Below are positions 1 to 6,484 of a stretch of DNA of 12,416 bases, piece by piece. Origin of the DNA: Alphaproteobacteria bacterium. GTDB taxonomy: Bacteria; Pseudomonadota; Alphaproteobacteria; Rhodobacterales; Rhodobacteraceae. A model generated the notes under the pieces. That model was not told the origin of the DNA, made no database searches, and worked only from the letters and a program-made list of their open reading frames with translations. How positions within the stretch are numbered: the stretch's first letter is position 1; each line of letters begins with the position of its first letter. Both the position numbers and the translations under genes were made by a program. Location: contig RFGD01000456.1 of the NCBI GenBank assembly GCA_003696705.1, positions 1 through 12,416 on the forward strand, written 5' to 3'.

Positions 1-25
1 CGCCCCGGCTGGTGGGTCAGGCCGA

Positions 26-42
26 CGCGGCTCGGCGCCGCG
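26..42 (-). terminator. possible weak hairpin just after the polyprenyl synthase stop
   Basis: A 6-bp GC stem (CGCGGC / GCCGCG) with a 5-nt loop lies 2 bp beyond the stop codon of the polyprenyl synthase gene. It has no T-tract on either strand. In DNA this GC-rich, a short stem like this can arise by chance, so it is at most a weak transcript end. The remaining bases of 1-44 show nothing else I can call. Confidence 0.2.
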
Positions 43-44
43 CC

Positions 45-1046
45 TCAGTTCACGCGCGCGACGACGTAATCGGCAATGTCGGCAAGGATGTCGCGCAGCG
101 CATGCGCGGGGACGTCCCCAAGCGCGGCCCGCGCGCGATCCGCCCAGTTCAGTGCCTCGGTCCGCGTTTCCTCGAGCGTGCCGTGGCGGTTCAGGATTTC
201 CAGCGCCTCTTCAAGATCGCCGTCGTGCTGTTCGCCCCGTTCGATGACCCGTTCCCAGAAGGCACGCTCTTTCTTGTCGGCGCGGTGCACCGCCTTGATG
301 ACGGGAAGCGTCAGCTTGCGCTCTCGAAAGTCGTCCCCGACGTTCTTGCCGATGGTCTGCGAGACACCGCCATAGTCGAGAAGATCGTCGACGATCTGAA
401 AGCTGATCCCCAAGGCGTCGCCGTAGTGGCGAAGCCCGCGCACGACGCCCTGCCGGGCGCCCGCGATGACGCCGCCAACCTCTGTCGCGGCGGCAAAAAG
501 CGCCGCCGTCTTTCCGCGAATGACCCGCAGATAGACGTCTTCGTCGGTGGCAAGGTTTCGCGCCGCCGTCAGTTGCAGCACTTCCCCTTCGGCAATGGTC
601 GCCGCCGCGTTGGCCAGGATGTCGAGGACGTGCAGCGACCCCGTTTCGACCATCAGCTGAAACGAGCGCGAGAACAGATAGTCGCCGACCAGAACCGACG
701 ACTTGTTGTCCCAAAGGAGATTTGCCGTGGGCCGGCCTCGGCGGCGCTCGCTTTCGTCGACGACGTCGTCATGGAGAAGCGTCGCGGTATGGATGAACTC
801 GACAGTGGCCGCCAGGCGGATGTGATGCTCGCCCTCGTAGCCGCAAAGCCGCGCCGCGGCGAGCGTCAGCATCGGGCGAAGCCGCTTGCCGCCGGCATCC
901 ACCAGATGAGCCGTGACTTCGGGGATGCGGGGCGCGTGTTCCGAGGCCATGCGCTCTCGGATGAGACCGTCGACACGCAGCATGTCGGCGGCCACGCTCT
1001 CTTGCAGGCGCCGGTGCGGCGCATTTCCCGAAAGATCAAGGCCCAT
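45..1046 (-). CDS. ispB: long-chain polyprenyl diphosphate synthase (octaprenyl/solanesyl/decaprenyl type)
   Basis: This trans-prenyltransferase extends farnesyl/geranylgeranyl diphosphate with isopentenyl diphosphate to make the ubiquinone side chain. The 333-aa protein has every family landmark: GGKRLRP at about residues 52-58, the first aspartate-rich motif DDVVD at 93-97, GDYLFSRSF at about 121-129, and the second aspartate-rich motif DDLLD at 220-224 followed by GDDFRERKLTLP near 238. These residues bind Mg2+ and diphosphate, and the length is normal. The start at 1046 has a GAGGG-like ribosome site about 8 nt upstream; an internal Met at residue 22 is a less likely alternative. The gene is divergent from the DUF2007 gene across 61 bp. 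Product chain length (C40, C45 or C50) cannot be read from the sequence. Rhodobacterales usually make Q-10, so a decaprenyl synthase (ddsA-like) is my inference and the symbol ispB is generic. Confidence 0.93.
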   Translation of the reverse strand: MGLDLSGNAPHRRLQESVAADMLRVDGLIRERMASEHAPRIPEVTAHLVDAGGKRLRPMLTLAAARLCGYEGEHHIRLAATVEFIHTATLLHDDVVDESERRRGRPTANLLWDNKSSVLVGDYLFSRSFQLMVETGSLHVLDILANAAATIAEGEVLQLTAARNLATDEDVYLRVIRGKTAALFAAATEVGGVIAGARQGVVRGLRHYGDALGISFQIVDDLLDYGGVSQTIGKNVGDDFRERKLTLPVIKAVHRADKKERAFWERVIERGEQHDGDLEEALEILNRHGTLEETRTEALNWADRARAALGDVPAHALRDILADIADYVVARVN

Positions 1047-1107
1047 TCGCTTTGCCCTCGCCTGCGGCCCCTCGACATGCCGGGGCCAATCCCGTTATCC
1101 CGAAACC
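1047..1107. promoter_or_regulatory. divergent promoter region, polyprenyl synthase / DUF2007
   Basis: These 61 bp are the only non-coding DNA between two divergent starts, so promoters for both directions should lie in or very near it. I see no convincing -35/-10 pair. The + strand gene has no clear Shine-Dalgarno sequence before its ATG (bases CCCGTTATCCCGAAACC), which would fit a start close to the transcript end. Confidence 0.4.
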
Positions 1108-1326
1108 ATGAGAGAACTGCTTCGTACCACCGATCCGACCGAGATCGCCTTTGCCAAGGCGCTGCTCGGTGGCGAAGGTATAGACGTGTTCGAAATGGAC
1201 GTAAACATGAGCACGCTGGAAGGCTCGGTGGGCATTCTGCCACGGCGGCTCATGGTGCGCGACCGCGATCACTTTCGCGCCGCCGCGGCCCTTCGCGAAA
1301 ACGGCCTGCGGCCGGTCACGCGATGA
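1108..1326 (+). CDS. DUF2007 family small protein (putative signal-transducing domain)
   Basis: This 72-aa protein opens MRELLRTTDPTEIAFAKALL and has the DUF2007 pattern: an N-terminal strand, a helix carrying the AKALL segment, a central acidic part (FEMDVNMS, about 28-35), the turn EGSVGILPRRLMV (about 38-50) and a C-terminal helix. DUF2007 domains are small ACT/PII-like folds sometimes labelled 'putative signal transducing protein'; their ligand is not established. I chose the ATG at 1108 because homology starts there; the longer upstream reading in this frame overlaps the divergent synthase gene. There is no obvious ribosome binding site. The stop overlaps the next start (ATGA at 1323-1326), so it is probably translationally coupled to the methyltransferase. 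Family assignment is fairly sure; function is unknown. Confidence 0.85.
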   Translation: MRELLRTTDPTEIAFAKALLGGEGIDVFEMDVNMSTLEGSVGILPRRLMVRDRDHFRAAAALRENGLRPVTR

Positions 1327-2135
1327 CGGACGCCTTCCCCGAGGCCGCGCTGACCGAGAACGCGCTTCTGGGCGGCCGGCTTCGGATCGCGCAGCCCAGG
1401 CAGGGATTTCGGGCGACGTCGGACGCCCTCATCCTGGCCGCCGCCGTGCCGGCACGCCCCGGCGAGGCCGTGCTCGAGCTGGGGGTCGGAGCGGGCGCTG
1501 CCATCCTTGCCCTGGCCACGAGGGTGCCCGGCATCCATGCCGAGGGTCTTGAGCTGCAACCGGCCTATGCCGCGCTCGCGCGGCGAAACGCGGCACGAAA
1601 CGCCATCCCGCTCGAGGTTCATGTCGGGGACGTGACGGACATGCCGCGGCCGCTCCGCCAGCGCCAGTTCGACCATGTCCTGGCCAATCCTCCCTATTTT
1701 GCCGAAGGCCGCGGCACGCCGGCGCCCGACGAGGCGCGCCGGACCGCCCGGCACGAATCGGCGGCCCTTTCCAGTTGGATCGAGGCCGCCCGCCGACGGC
1801 TCAGGCCGGGCGGGACACTGACGATCATCCAGGCGACCGAGCGCCTGACCGAACTTCTTCGCGCGGCCGACGCCGCCTTCGGCGCCATCGAGATCAAGCC
1901 CCTCGCGCCGCGCACCGGTCGGCCGGCGCCACGCTTCGTGGCGCGGATGCGCAAGGGCGCCCGGGGACCGCTCGTCCTTCACGCGCCCCTTGTCCTGCAC
2001 GCCGGCGACCGCCACGAGCGCGGCGGCGACAGTTATGCCCCCGCGGCCTCGGCCATCCTTCGCGATGCCGCCCCGCTGGCCTTCGATCCGCGTGAAGACC
2101 CGCCTTCGGAAGGCGCCGCCTTTCATGGGGGGTGA
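1323..2135 (+). CDS. SAM-dependent N6-adenine-type methyltransferase (TrmN6/YfiC-like, COG4123)
   Basis: This is a class I methyltransferase of 270 aa. The SAM-binding glycine motif LELGVGAGAA is at about residues 51-60, an acidic motif II (EGLELQP) near 74-80, and the catalytic NPPY tetrapeptide followed by F at 122-126. NPPY marks enzymes that methylate an exocyclic amino group, usually of adenine. The opening GGRLRIAQPRQGFRATSDALIL segment resembles the COG4123 family that includes E. coli TrmN6, which methylates A37 of tRNA1(Val). The substrate here is inferred, not shown. Translation starts at the ATG overlapping the DUF2007 stop; the frame stays open upstream to base 12, but that part is antisense to the polyprenyl synthase and is not used. 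The segment at 1968-2003 encodes PLVLHA twice in tandem. Confidence 0.85.
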   Translation: MTDAFPEAALTENALLGGRLRIAQPRQGFRATSDALILAAAVPARPGEAVLELGVGAGAAILALATRVPGIHAEGLELQPAYAALARRNAARNAIPLEVHVGDVTDMPRPLRQRQFDHVLANPPYFAEGRGTPAPDEARRTARHESAALSSWIEAARRRLRPGGTLTIIQATERLTELLRAADAAFGAIEIKPLAPRTGRPAPRFVARMRKGARGPLVLHAPLVLHAGDRHERGGDSYAPAASAILRDAAPLAFDPREDPPSEGAAFHGG

Positions 2136-2192
2136 CACGACTCGGGCTTTGTGGTGCACTTGTTCATGGTCCAAACAGGAAAGGAGCAGCCA

Positions 2193-2366
2193 ATGGCACT
2201 GAGTTCGCATCTTCAGGAGCTTCGCAGGAAGCACGAGGCGCTCTCGGAACAGGTCGAAGCGGCCCAGCGAAACCCGGCCATCGACGACCTTCAGATCAAG
2301 GCCATGAAGAAGGAAAAGCTGCGCCTGAAAGAGGAGATCGCCCGCCTGAGCGAAAAGGTGGCCTGA
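2193..2366 (+). CDS. YdcH/DUF465 family small coiled-coil protein
   Basis: This 57-aa, highly charged and almost entirely helical protein has the DUF465 layout: an N-terminal helix (HLQELRRKHEALSEQVEAAQ), a short break at NPAIDD (about 27-32), then a second helix (LQIKAMKKEKLRLKEEI) forming an antiparallel coiled-coil hairpin. Family members are common in proteobacteria and have no firmly assigned role. The start at 2193 is preceded by AAGGAG with 7 nt spacing, which decides it over in-frame ATGs at 2151 and 2166. It lies 57 bp after the methyltransferase on the same strand and may share its transcript or have its own promoter. It ends 15 bp before the stop of the convergent EamA gene. Confidence 0.88.
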   Translation: MALSSHLQELRRKHEALSEQVEAAQRNPAIDDLQIKAMKKEKLRLKEEIARLSEKVA

Positions 2367-2381
2367 CGCGACCCGCAGCCG

Positions 2382-3251
2382 CTATCGGCGACCGGCGCGC
2401 GCCGCGACGAAGGCGCCGCCGGCAACCAGAAACGCAGCACTGACAAGGCGCAGGCCGCCATGGGCTTCGCCTGCGCCCACAAGAATTGCGGTAGAAAGAA
2501 TAGGCGCGGCGTAGGAGAAGACGCCAAGAAGGCGAATGTCCCCTCTCTTCACGCCGACATCCCACAGGAAGAACGCAAGCCCCACGGGGCCAAGACCCAG
2601 CCCCAGGACCGCAAGATGGCCGACCGGCCCGACCGGCCAGCGGGTGGGCTCGACGAGCATGTGGGTCACGCCCGACAGCGCGGCGGCCGTCAGGCAGAAG
2701 AAGGTGACCGCCTCGGTCGGGGTCCGCGAGACAAGCCGAGACAGAACGGAATACCCCGACCACGTAAGGGCACAGAGAAAGGCCAGCGCAAAGCCCGCCG
2801 CCGGCGCCGGCGCCGCGCCCTGCGAAGCGCCGCCCAACACGACGATGGCCGCGCCCGCGAAGGCCACCAGGGCGCCGACGACGTGACCCGCCCGAAGCCG
2901 CTCTCCGGGCAGGAGGCCCGAGAAGAGGACGATCAGAAGGGGCCAGAGATAGGCGATCAGACCCGCCTCGGCCGGGGGCGCCAGACGCAGCGCCGAGAAG
3001 TAGAGCGCGTGGTAGCCAAACAGCCCGACAACGCCGATGCACCAGGCCGCCGGCGAGGTCCGACGCAGCACTTCGGCGACGGAAATCCCGCGAAGCCAAG
3101 TCCAGACAAGACCCGAGACCCCCGCCACGGCGAAGGCCATCGCGTTCAGCTGGAACGGCGGCACCGGGGCCGTCCACACCGTCAGAAGGGCAAGAAGCGA
3201 CCAGAGAAGGACCGCCCCGAATCCCACAAGCGTTGCCTGGCGCGCCTGCAT
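2382..3251 (-). CDS. EamA/DMT-superfamily transporter, YddG-like exporter
   Basis: This integral membrane protein of 289 aa has about ten hydrophobic helices arranged as two EamA repeats. Family-typical segments are the opening ATLVGFGAVLLWS (about 6-18), AGLIAYLWPLLIVLFS (about 96-111) at the end of repeat one, and AFFLWDVGVKRGDIRLLGV (about 226-244) in repeat two. Their pattern resembles E. coli YddG, an exporter of aromatic amino acids, so export of an amino acid or related metabolite is a reasonable guess; the substrate cannot be determined. The start at 3251 has a GGGGG run 7 nt upstream; an upstream in-frame ATG at 3302 would translate through the hairpin at 3269-3294 and is rejected. 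It is convergent with the YdcH gene and follows phaB on the same strand, but the hairpin between them suggests separate transcription. Confidence 0.88.
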   Translation of the reverse strand: MQARQATLVGFGAVLLWSLLALLTVWTAPVPPFQLNAMAFAVAGVSGLVWTWLRGISVAEVLRRTSPAAWCIGVVGLFGYHALYFSALRLAPPAEAGLIAYLWPLLIVLFSGLLPGERLRAGHVVGALVAFAGAAIVVLGGASQGAAPAPAAGFALAFLCALTWSGYSVLSRLVSRTPTEAVTFFCLTAAALSGVTHMLVEPTRWPVGPVGHLAVLGLGLGPVGLAFFLWDVGVKRGDIRLLGVFSYAAPILSTAILVGAGEAHGGLRLVSAAFLVAGGAFVAARAGRR

Positions 3252-3268
3252 GCTGCCCCCTTCATGAA

Positions 3269-3294
3269 CAGAGGTGGCGCAAGCGCCACCTCTG
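3269..3294 (-). terminator. strong hairpin between phaB and the EamA gene
   Basis: CAGAGGTGGCG and CGCCACCTCTG form a perfect 11-bp stem around the 4-nt loop CAAG. On the - strand it begins about 40 nt after the phaB stop and ends 18 nt before the EamA start. The stem is long and GC-rich, but the following bases (TTCATGAA) give no real U-tract, so it is a terminator-like or mRNA 3'-stabilising structure. Because it also sits in the leader of the EamA gene, it could act there instead. Confidence 0.65.
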
Positions 3295-3333
3295 ACAGCC
3301 ATTCCGACCCGCGCCGCACTCAGCGGCGACGGG

Positions 3334-4059
3334 CTAGATGAAATACTGCCCGCCGTTGGCAGAGATTGTCGAGCCGGTAATGAAACCGGCGTCGTCCGCG
3401 GCCAGGAAGACGACGCAGCGGGCGATCTCCTCGGGCTCGCCCAGGCGGCCGACGGCGATCTGCGGCAGGATGCGCTCTTTCAGGACGTTCTCGGGGACCG
3501 CCTTGACCATCTCGGTCGCGATGTAGCCGGGGCAGATGGCGTTCACGGTGATCCCGAAACGAGCGCCTTCCTGCGCCAGCGCCTTGGTGAAGCCCAGGTC
3601 GCCCGCCTTCGCGGCCGAGTAGTTCGCCTGCCCGGCCTGCCCCTTCTGCCCGTTGATCGACGAGATGTTGATGACCCGGCCGAACTTGCGTTCGCGCATG
3701 CCGGGCCAGATCGGGTGGGTCATGTTGAAGATGCCCGAAAGGTTGGTGTCGATCACCTCTTTCCACTGTTCGGGCGTCATCTTGTGGAACATCGCGTCAC
3801 GGGTGATGCCGGCGTTGTTCACCAGAACGTCGATGGGGCCAAGCTCGGCCTCGACCTTTCCGGCGCCCTCGACGCAGGCGTCATAGTCGGCGACCGACCA
3901 TTTGAAATGAGGGATCCCGGTTTCCTCGGTGAACTGCCGGGCAGCGTCGTCATTGCCTGCATAGTTTGCGGCGACGCGATAGCCGGCATCGCGAAGCGCA
4001 ATCGAAATGGCGCGGCCGATCCCGCGCGTGCCACCGGTGACGAGTGCAACTCTGGACAT
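3334..4059 (-). CDS. phaB: acetoacetyl-CoA reductase (NADPH-dependent, PHB pathway)
   Basis: PhaB reduces acetoacetyl-CoA to (R)-3-hydroxybutyryl-CoA, the monomer for polyhydroxybutyrate. This is a classical short-chain dehydrogenase of 241 aa: cofactor motif TGGTRGIG at 8-15, NNAG at 81-84, and catalytic Ser134, Tyr147 and Lys151 within NISSINGQKGQAGQANYSAAK. That stretch and the substrate-side segment CPGYIATEMV are diagnostic of PhaB/PhbB and separate it from FabG. The length matches the usual 240-246 aa. A near-perfect AGGAGG lies 4 nt before the start. It sits 36 bp downstream of phaA on the same strand and the two are surely co-transcribed. The hairpin at 3269-3294 lies just downstream. 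No phaC, phasin or phaR gene is present in the window. Confidence 0.96.
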   Translation of the reverse strand: MSRVALVTGGTRGIGRAISIALRDAGYRVAANYAGNDDAARQFTEETGIPHFKWSVADYDACVEGAGKVEAELGPIDVLVNNAGITRDAMFHKMTPEQWKEVIDTNLSGIFNMTHPIWPGMRERKFGRVINISSINGQKGQAGQANYSAAKAGDLGFTKALAQEGARFGITVNAICPGYIATEMVKAVPENVLKERILPQIAVGRLGEPEEIARCVVFLAADDAGFITGSTISANGGQYFI

Positions 4060-4095
4060 GATACCTCCTGTCTGTTCGTGGGTGAGCGTGGGGCC

Positions 4096-5271
4096 TCAGG
4101 GCCGCTCGACGCACATGGCAACGCCCATGCCGCCGCCGATGCAGAGCGTGGCGAGCCCCTTGCGGGCACCGCGGCGCTTCATCTCGAACAGAAGCGTCGT
4201 CAGAATGCGCGCGCCCGACGCCCCGATTGGATGGCCGATGGCAATCGCGCCGCCGTTGACGTTCACGATGTCCGGGTCCCAACCCATTTCCTTGTTGACC
4301 GCCAGGGCCTGTGCAGCGAAGGCCTCGTTCGCCTCGACGAGGTCGAGGTCCTCGACCTTCCAGCCCGCCTTCTCGAGCGCCTTGCGGCTGGCCGGCACGG
4401 GGCCAATGCCCATGATCGACGGATCGACGCCGGCGGTCGCGTAGGAGGCGATGCGGGCAAGCGGCTCGATCCCGCGACGCTCGGCCTCTTCGGCGGTCAT
4501 CAGGACGACCGCCGCCGCGCCATCGTTGATGCCCGACGCATTGCCCGCGGTTACCGTGCCGCCCTTCGCAAAGGCGGGCCGGAGCTTCGCGAGCGCCTCG
4601 AGCGTCGTTCCCGGGCGGATATACTCGTCCTGATCGACGACGACTTCGCCCTTGCGGTGCTTGACCGTGATCGGAATGATCTCGTCACGGAAGCGGCCTT
4701 CCTTCTGCGCCGCTTCGGCCTTGTTCTGGCTGGCACAGGCAAAGGCGTCCTGCATCTCGCGCGTGATCTGGAACTTCTCGGCCACGTTCTCGGCCGTCTG
4801 GCCCATGTGATAGCCGTTGAATGCGTCCCAGAGACCGTCACGGATCATCGAATCGATGAACTTCATGTCGCCCATCTTGTGACCAGCACGCAGATGCGCG
4901 ACATGCGGCGCGAGGGACATGTTCTCCTGACCGCCGGCAACCACGATGTCGGCGTCGCCAAGGGCCACATGCTGGGCGCCAAGCGCAACCGAACGAAGGC
5001 CCGAGCCGCAGACCTGGTTGATGCACCAGGCGGCGGATTCGATGGGCAGACCCGCATTGATGTGCGCCTGGCGAGCGGGGTTCTGGCCCTGACCGGCCGT
5101 CAGCACCTGCCCCAGCATGGTTTCCGAAACCTCGCCGGGTTCGACTCCGGCCCGTCCGATCACCTCTCGGATCACGGTGGCGCCCAGATCGTGGGCGGGA
5201 ACCGTGGCGAACGAACCGTTGAAACTTCCGACCGGGCTTCGGCCCGCAGCAGCAATGACGATGTTGGTCAT
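4096..5271 (-). CDS. phaA: acetyl-CoA acetyltransferase (beta-ketothiolase)
   Basis: PhaA condenses two acetyl-CoA to acetoacetyl-CoA, the first step of PHB synthesis, and can run in reverse as a thiolase. The 391-aa length is exactly typical. The acyl-accepting Cys88 lies in INQVCGSGLRSV; His347 lies in GGAIAIGHPIGASGAR; the proton-transfer Cys377 lies in LCIGGGMG. These align one residue offset from the well-studied Zoogloea enzyme (Cys89, His348, Cys378). I place the start at the ATG at 5271 (MTNIVIAAAGRSPVGSF), preceded by GGGGAG 7 nt upstream. An open frame continues to 5496 but has no thiolase homology there. It is the first gene of the phaA-phaB pair, and 283 bp of non-coding DNA precede it. 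Confidence 0.97.
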   Translation of the reverse strand: MTNIVIAAAGRSPVGSFNGSFATVPAHDLGATVIREVIGRAGVEPGEVSETMLGQVLTAGQGQNPARQAHINAGLPIESAAWCINQVCGSGLRSVALGAQHVALGDADIVVAGGQENMSLAPHVAHLRAGHKMGDMKFIDSMIRDGLWDAFNGYHMGQTAENVAEKFQITREMQDAFACASQNKAEAAQKEGRFRDEIIPITVKHRKGEVVVDQDEYIRPGTTLEALAKLRPAFAKGGTVTAGNASGINDGAAAVVLMTAEEAERRGIEPLARIASYATAGVDPSIMGIGPVPASRKALEKAGWKVEDLDLVEANEAFAAQALAVNKEMGWDPDIVNVNGGAIAIGHPIGASGARILTTLLFEMKRRGARKGLATLCIGGGMGVAMCVERP

Positions 5272-5554
5272 GGTAGCTCCCCTGAGATGCTTGACCCGCG
5301 CGAGCAGGCCCGGCGCGACTCGCCCGACCCTCGATGCGCGGCAAGGACGAGGGCAGCCTAGGATATGCTGCGCTGCGGCGCAACGGATATGGCGATGTCT
5401 GGGCCCCGGAAGACGGCAAGGGAGTGAAGGGACCATGGTGCCGCAGCCGGGCGCCTTGCGCCGCGGTGGGAAGACCCCGGGGTCTGCAGCCGCCAAGGCA
5501 CCGGCCGGCGGGAGCGCCGTCGCGATGGCGGGATCCGCCCCGGACGGCGGGCCG
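5272..5554. other. 283-bp intergenic region: phaA leader/promoter and end of the EAL gene
   Basis: This is the longest gene-free stretch in the window. On the - strand it must hold the end of the EAL transcript and the phaA promoter. It contains alternative 5-bp stems just after the EAL stop (GGCGG at 5527-5531, CCGCC at 5535-5539, GGCGG at 5546-5550), a 14-bp perfect palindrome at 5472-5485, and a TGC/GCA-rich repeat element at 5361-5390. Open frames crossing it on either strand are extensions of neighbouring genes or antisense readings with no recognisable protein. Confidence 0.6.
5361..5390 (-). promoter_or_regulatory. candidate operator/promoter element upstream of phaA
   Basis: Two direct copies of GGATAT (5361-5366 and 5385-5390) flank the dyad TGCGC-TGCG-GCGCA (5369-5382), about 100 bp before the phaA start. 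PhaR, the PHB-responsive repressor of Paracoccus and Rhodobacter, is known to bind TGC/GCA-rich dyads, so this could be its site; that is inference from symmetry and location. Read on the - strand, TTGCGC followed after 17 nt by TAGGCT is a poor but possible -35/-10 pair overlapping the dyad. Confidence 0.35.
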
Positions 5555-6388
5555 TCAGCCCGATGCGCGCCTGCGTTCGTCGCGCCACGGCGGGACGGTC
5601 ACGGGCACGCCGAAGCGGTACCCCTGCAGACAGTCGACACCGGCGCGCACCAGATAGGCCGCATCCTCGGCCGTCTGAACCCCTTCGGCCACGGTGAGCA
5701 TGTCGAAATGGCGGCCGATCGAGATAAGCGCGTCGTAAAGAACCTGGTTGTCCGGATCCGACGCGACGCCAACGGAAAAGTCCCCGTCGATCTTCAGGAT
5801 GTCGAAATAGAAGTCCCTGAGGTAGCGGAAGGACGTGAATCCGGCCCCGAAATCATCAAGCGCGAATGCCACGCCCGCGCGCTGGTATCTCTCCATGAAG
5901 GCCGCCACGACGTCGGGAAGCACCATGGCCGAGCTTTCCGTGATCTCGAGGATGAGGCGCTCGGCCAGGGTCGGATCCGCGGCTATGGCACGGTCGAGCG
6001 TGTCGAGCCATGGGCCGTAGCCGATCGAGCGTGCCGACATGTTGATCGACAGTCTGAGCGTGCGCTCGCGCCGAAGTTCTGCGATGCCGAGTTCGAGCGC
6101 GAGGCAGTCAAGCTCTCGGCCCGCGCGGTCGGTCTCGACCACCGGAATGAAGTCACGGGCCGGAATGATGCGCCCGGCCTCGTCAAGCACCCGGATGAGC
6201 CCTTCGTGGAACGCGACGCGCGCTTCCGCCCCCGCCACGACCACGGGCTGAAAGGCCAGGACGACGTCGCGCCGTGCGATGGCCGCGCGGACCATGGACA
6301 TCGTTGCCCTGCGCCGCTCTGCCTCGGCCACCGCAAGGGGGCTCTCGAGATCGGGATCGGGGGTCAGAACGTCATCATGCGCGGTCAT
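5555..6388 (-). CDS. stand-alone EAL-domain protein, probable c-di-GMP phosphodiesterase
   Basis: EAL enzymes hydrolyse cyclic di-GMP to pGpG. This 277-aa protein is one EAL domain (about 40-265) after a short polar N-terminus, with no GGDEF, PAS or membrane segment, so it should be cytosolic. The metal and catalytic positions appear present: the signature Glu62 (HEGLIR, where EAL reads EGL), Asn116 (INMSA), Glu148 and Glu151 (LEITE), Asp178-Asp179 (LDDFGAG, the loop 6 motif), Lys199 (LKID), Glu235 (AEGVQT) and Gln255 (QGYRFG). It is therefore probably active. The start at 6388 has GAGGAG 6 nt upstream; upstream reading to 6898 would be antisense to tag. It is divergent from tag across 96 bp and lies 283 bp upstream of phaA on the same strand. 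No input domain is visible, so how it is controlled is unknown. Confidence 0.88.
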   Translation of the reverse strand: MTAHDDVLTPDPDLESPLAVAEAERRRATMSMVRAAIARRDVVLAFQPVVVAGAEARVAFHEGLIRVLDEAGRIIPARDFIPVVETDRAGRELDCLALELGIAELRRERTLRLSINMSARSIGYGPWLDTLDRAIAADPTLAERLILEITESSAMVLPDVVAAFMERYQRAGVAFALDDFGAGFTSFRYLRDFYFDILKIDGDFSVGVASDPDNQVLYDALISIGRHFDMLTVAEGVQTAEDAAYLVRAGVDCLQGYRFGVPVTVPPWRDERRRASG

Positions 6389-6484
6389 CGAAAGCTCCTC
6401 GCGGCATCGAAGGAACAATGGCCGTCCAATCCTTTCCAACCCGTTAATATTCGCAATTTGTTCCATTCGTGCTAGGGAACCACC
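6389..6484. promoter_or_regulatory. divergent promoter region, EAL gene / tag
   Basis: These 96 bp separate two divergent starts. The middle (6434-6464) is markedly AT-richer than the surrounding DNA and contains GTTAATATTCGCAATTTG. GGAACAA (6411-6417) and TTGTTCC (6458-6464) are inverted copies, and another GTTCC...GGGAAC pair lies just before tag. Promoters for both genes are expected here, but no hexamer pair is good enough to assign. Confidence 0.4.

Noticed and set aside
12..1322. A long + strand open frame running into the methyltransferase, opposite the polyprenyl synthase.
   Set aside because: It is antisense to a gene with both DDxxD motifs and has no recognisable protein features. 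High GC with few stop codons explains the openness; the methyltransferase homology begins at 1323.
3274..5361. A 695-codon + strand open frame opposite phaB and phaA.
   Set aside because: It crosses two well-identified - strand genes and their ribosome sites. The translation is rich in Arg/Asp/Gly, as expected for the complement of GC-rich coding DNA.
5472..5485. 14-bp perfect palindrome AGACCCCGGGGTCT between the EAL gene and phaA.
   Set aside because: About one palindrome of this length is expected by chance in a window this size, and GC bias raises that. It was noted in the intergenic feature but not reported as a site.
5272..5496. N-terminal extension of the thiolase frame on the - strand.
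   Set aside because: No thiolase homology there, composition is Pro/Arg/Cys-rich, and a good ribosome site and canonical MTNIVI start are present at 5271.
5435..5554. Possible small + strand ORF starting at the ATG at 5435 after an AAGGGA.
   Set aside because: It has no stop before entering the region antisense to the EAL gene, and the translation is a low-complexity Gly/Ala/Pro string.
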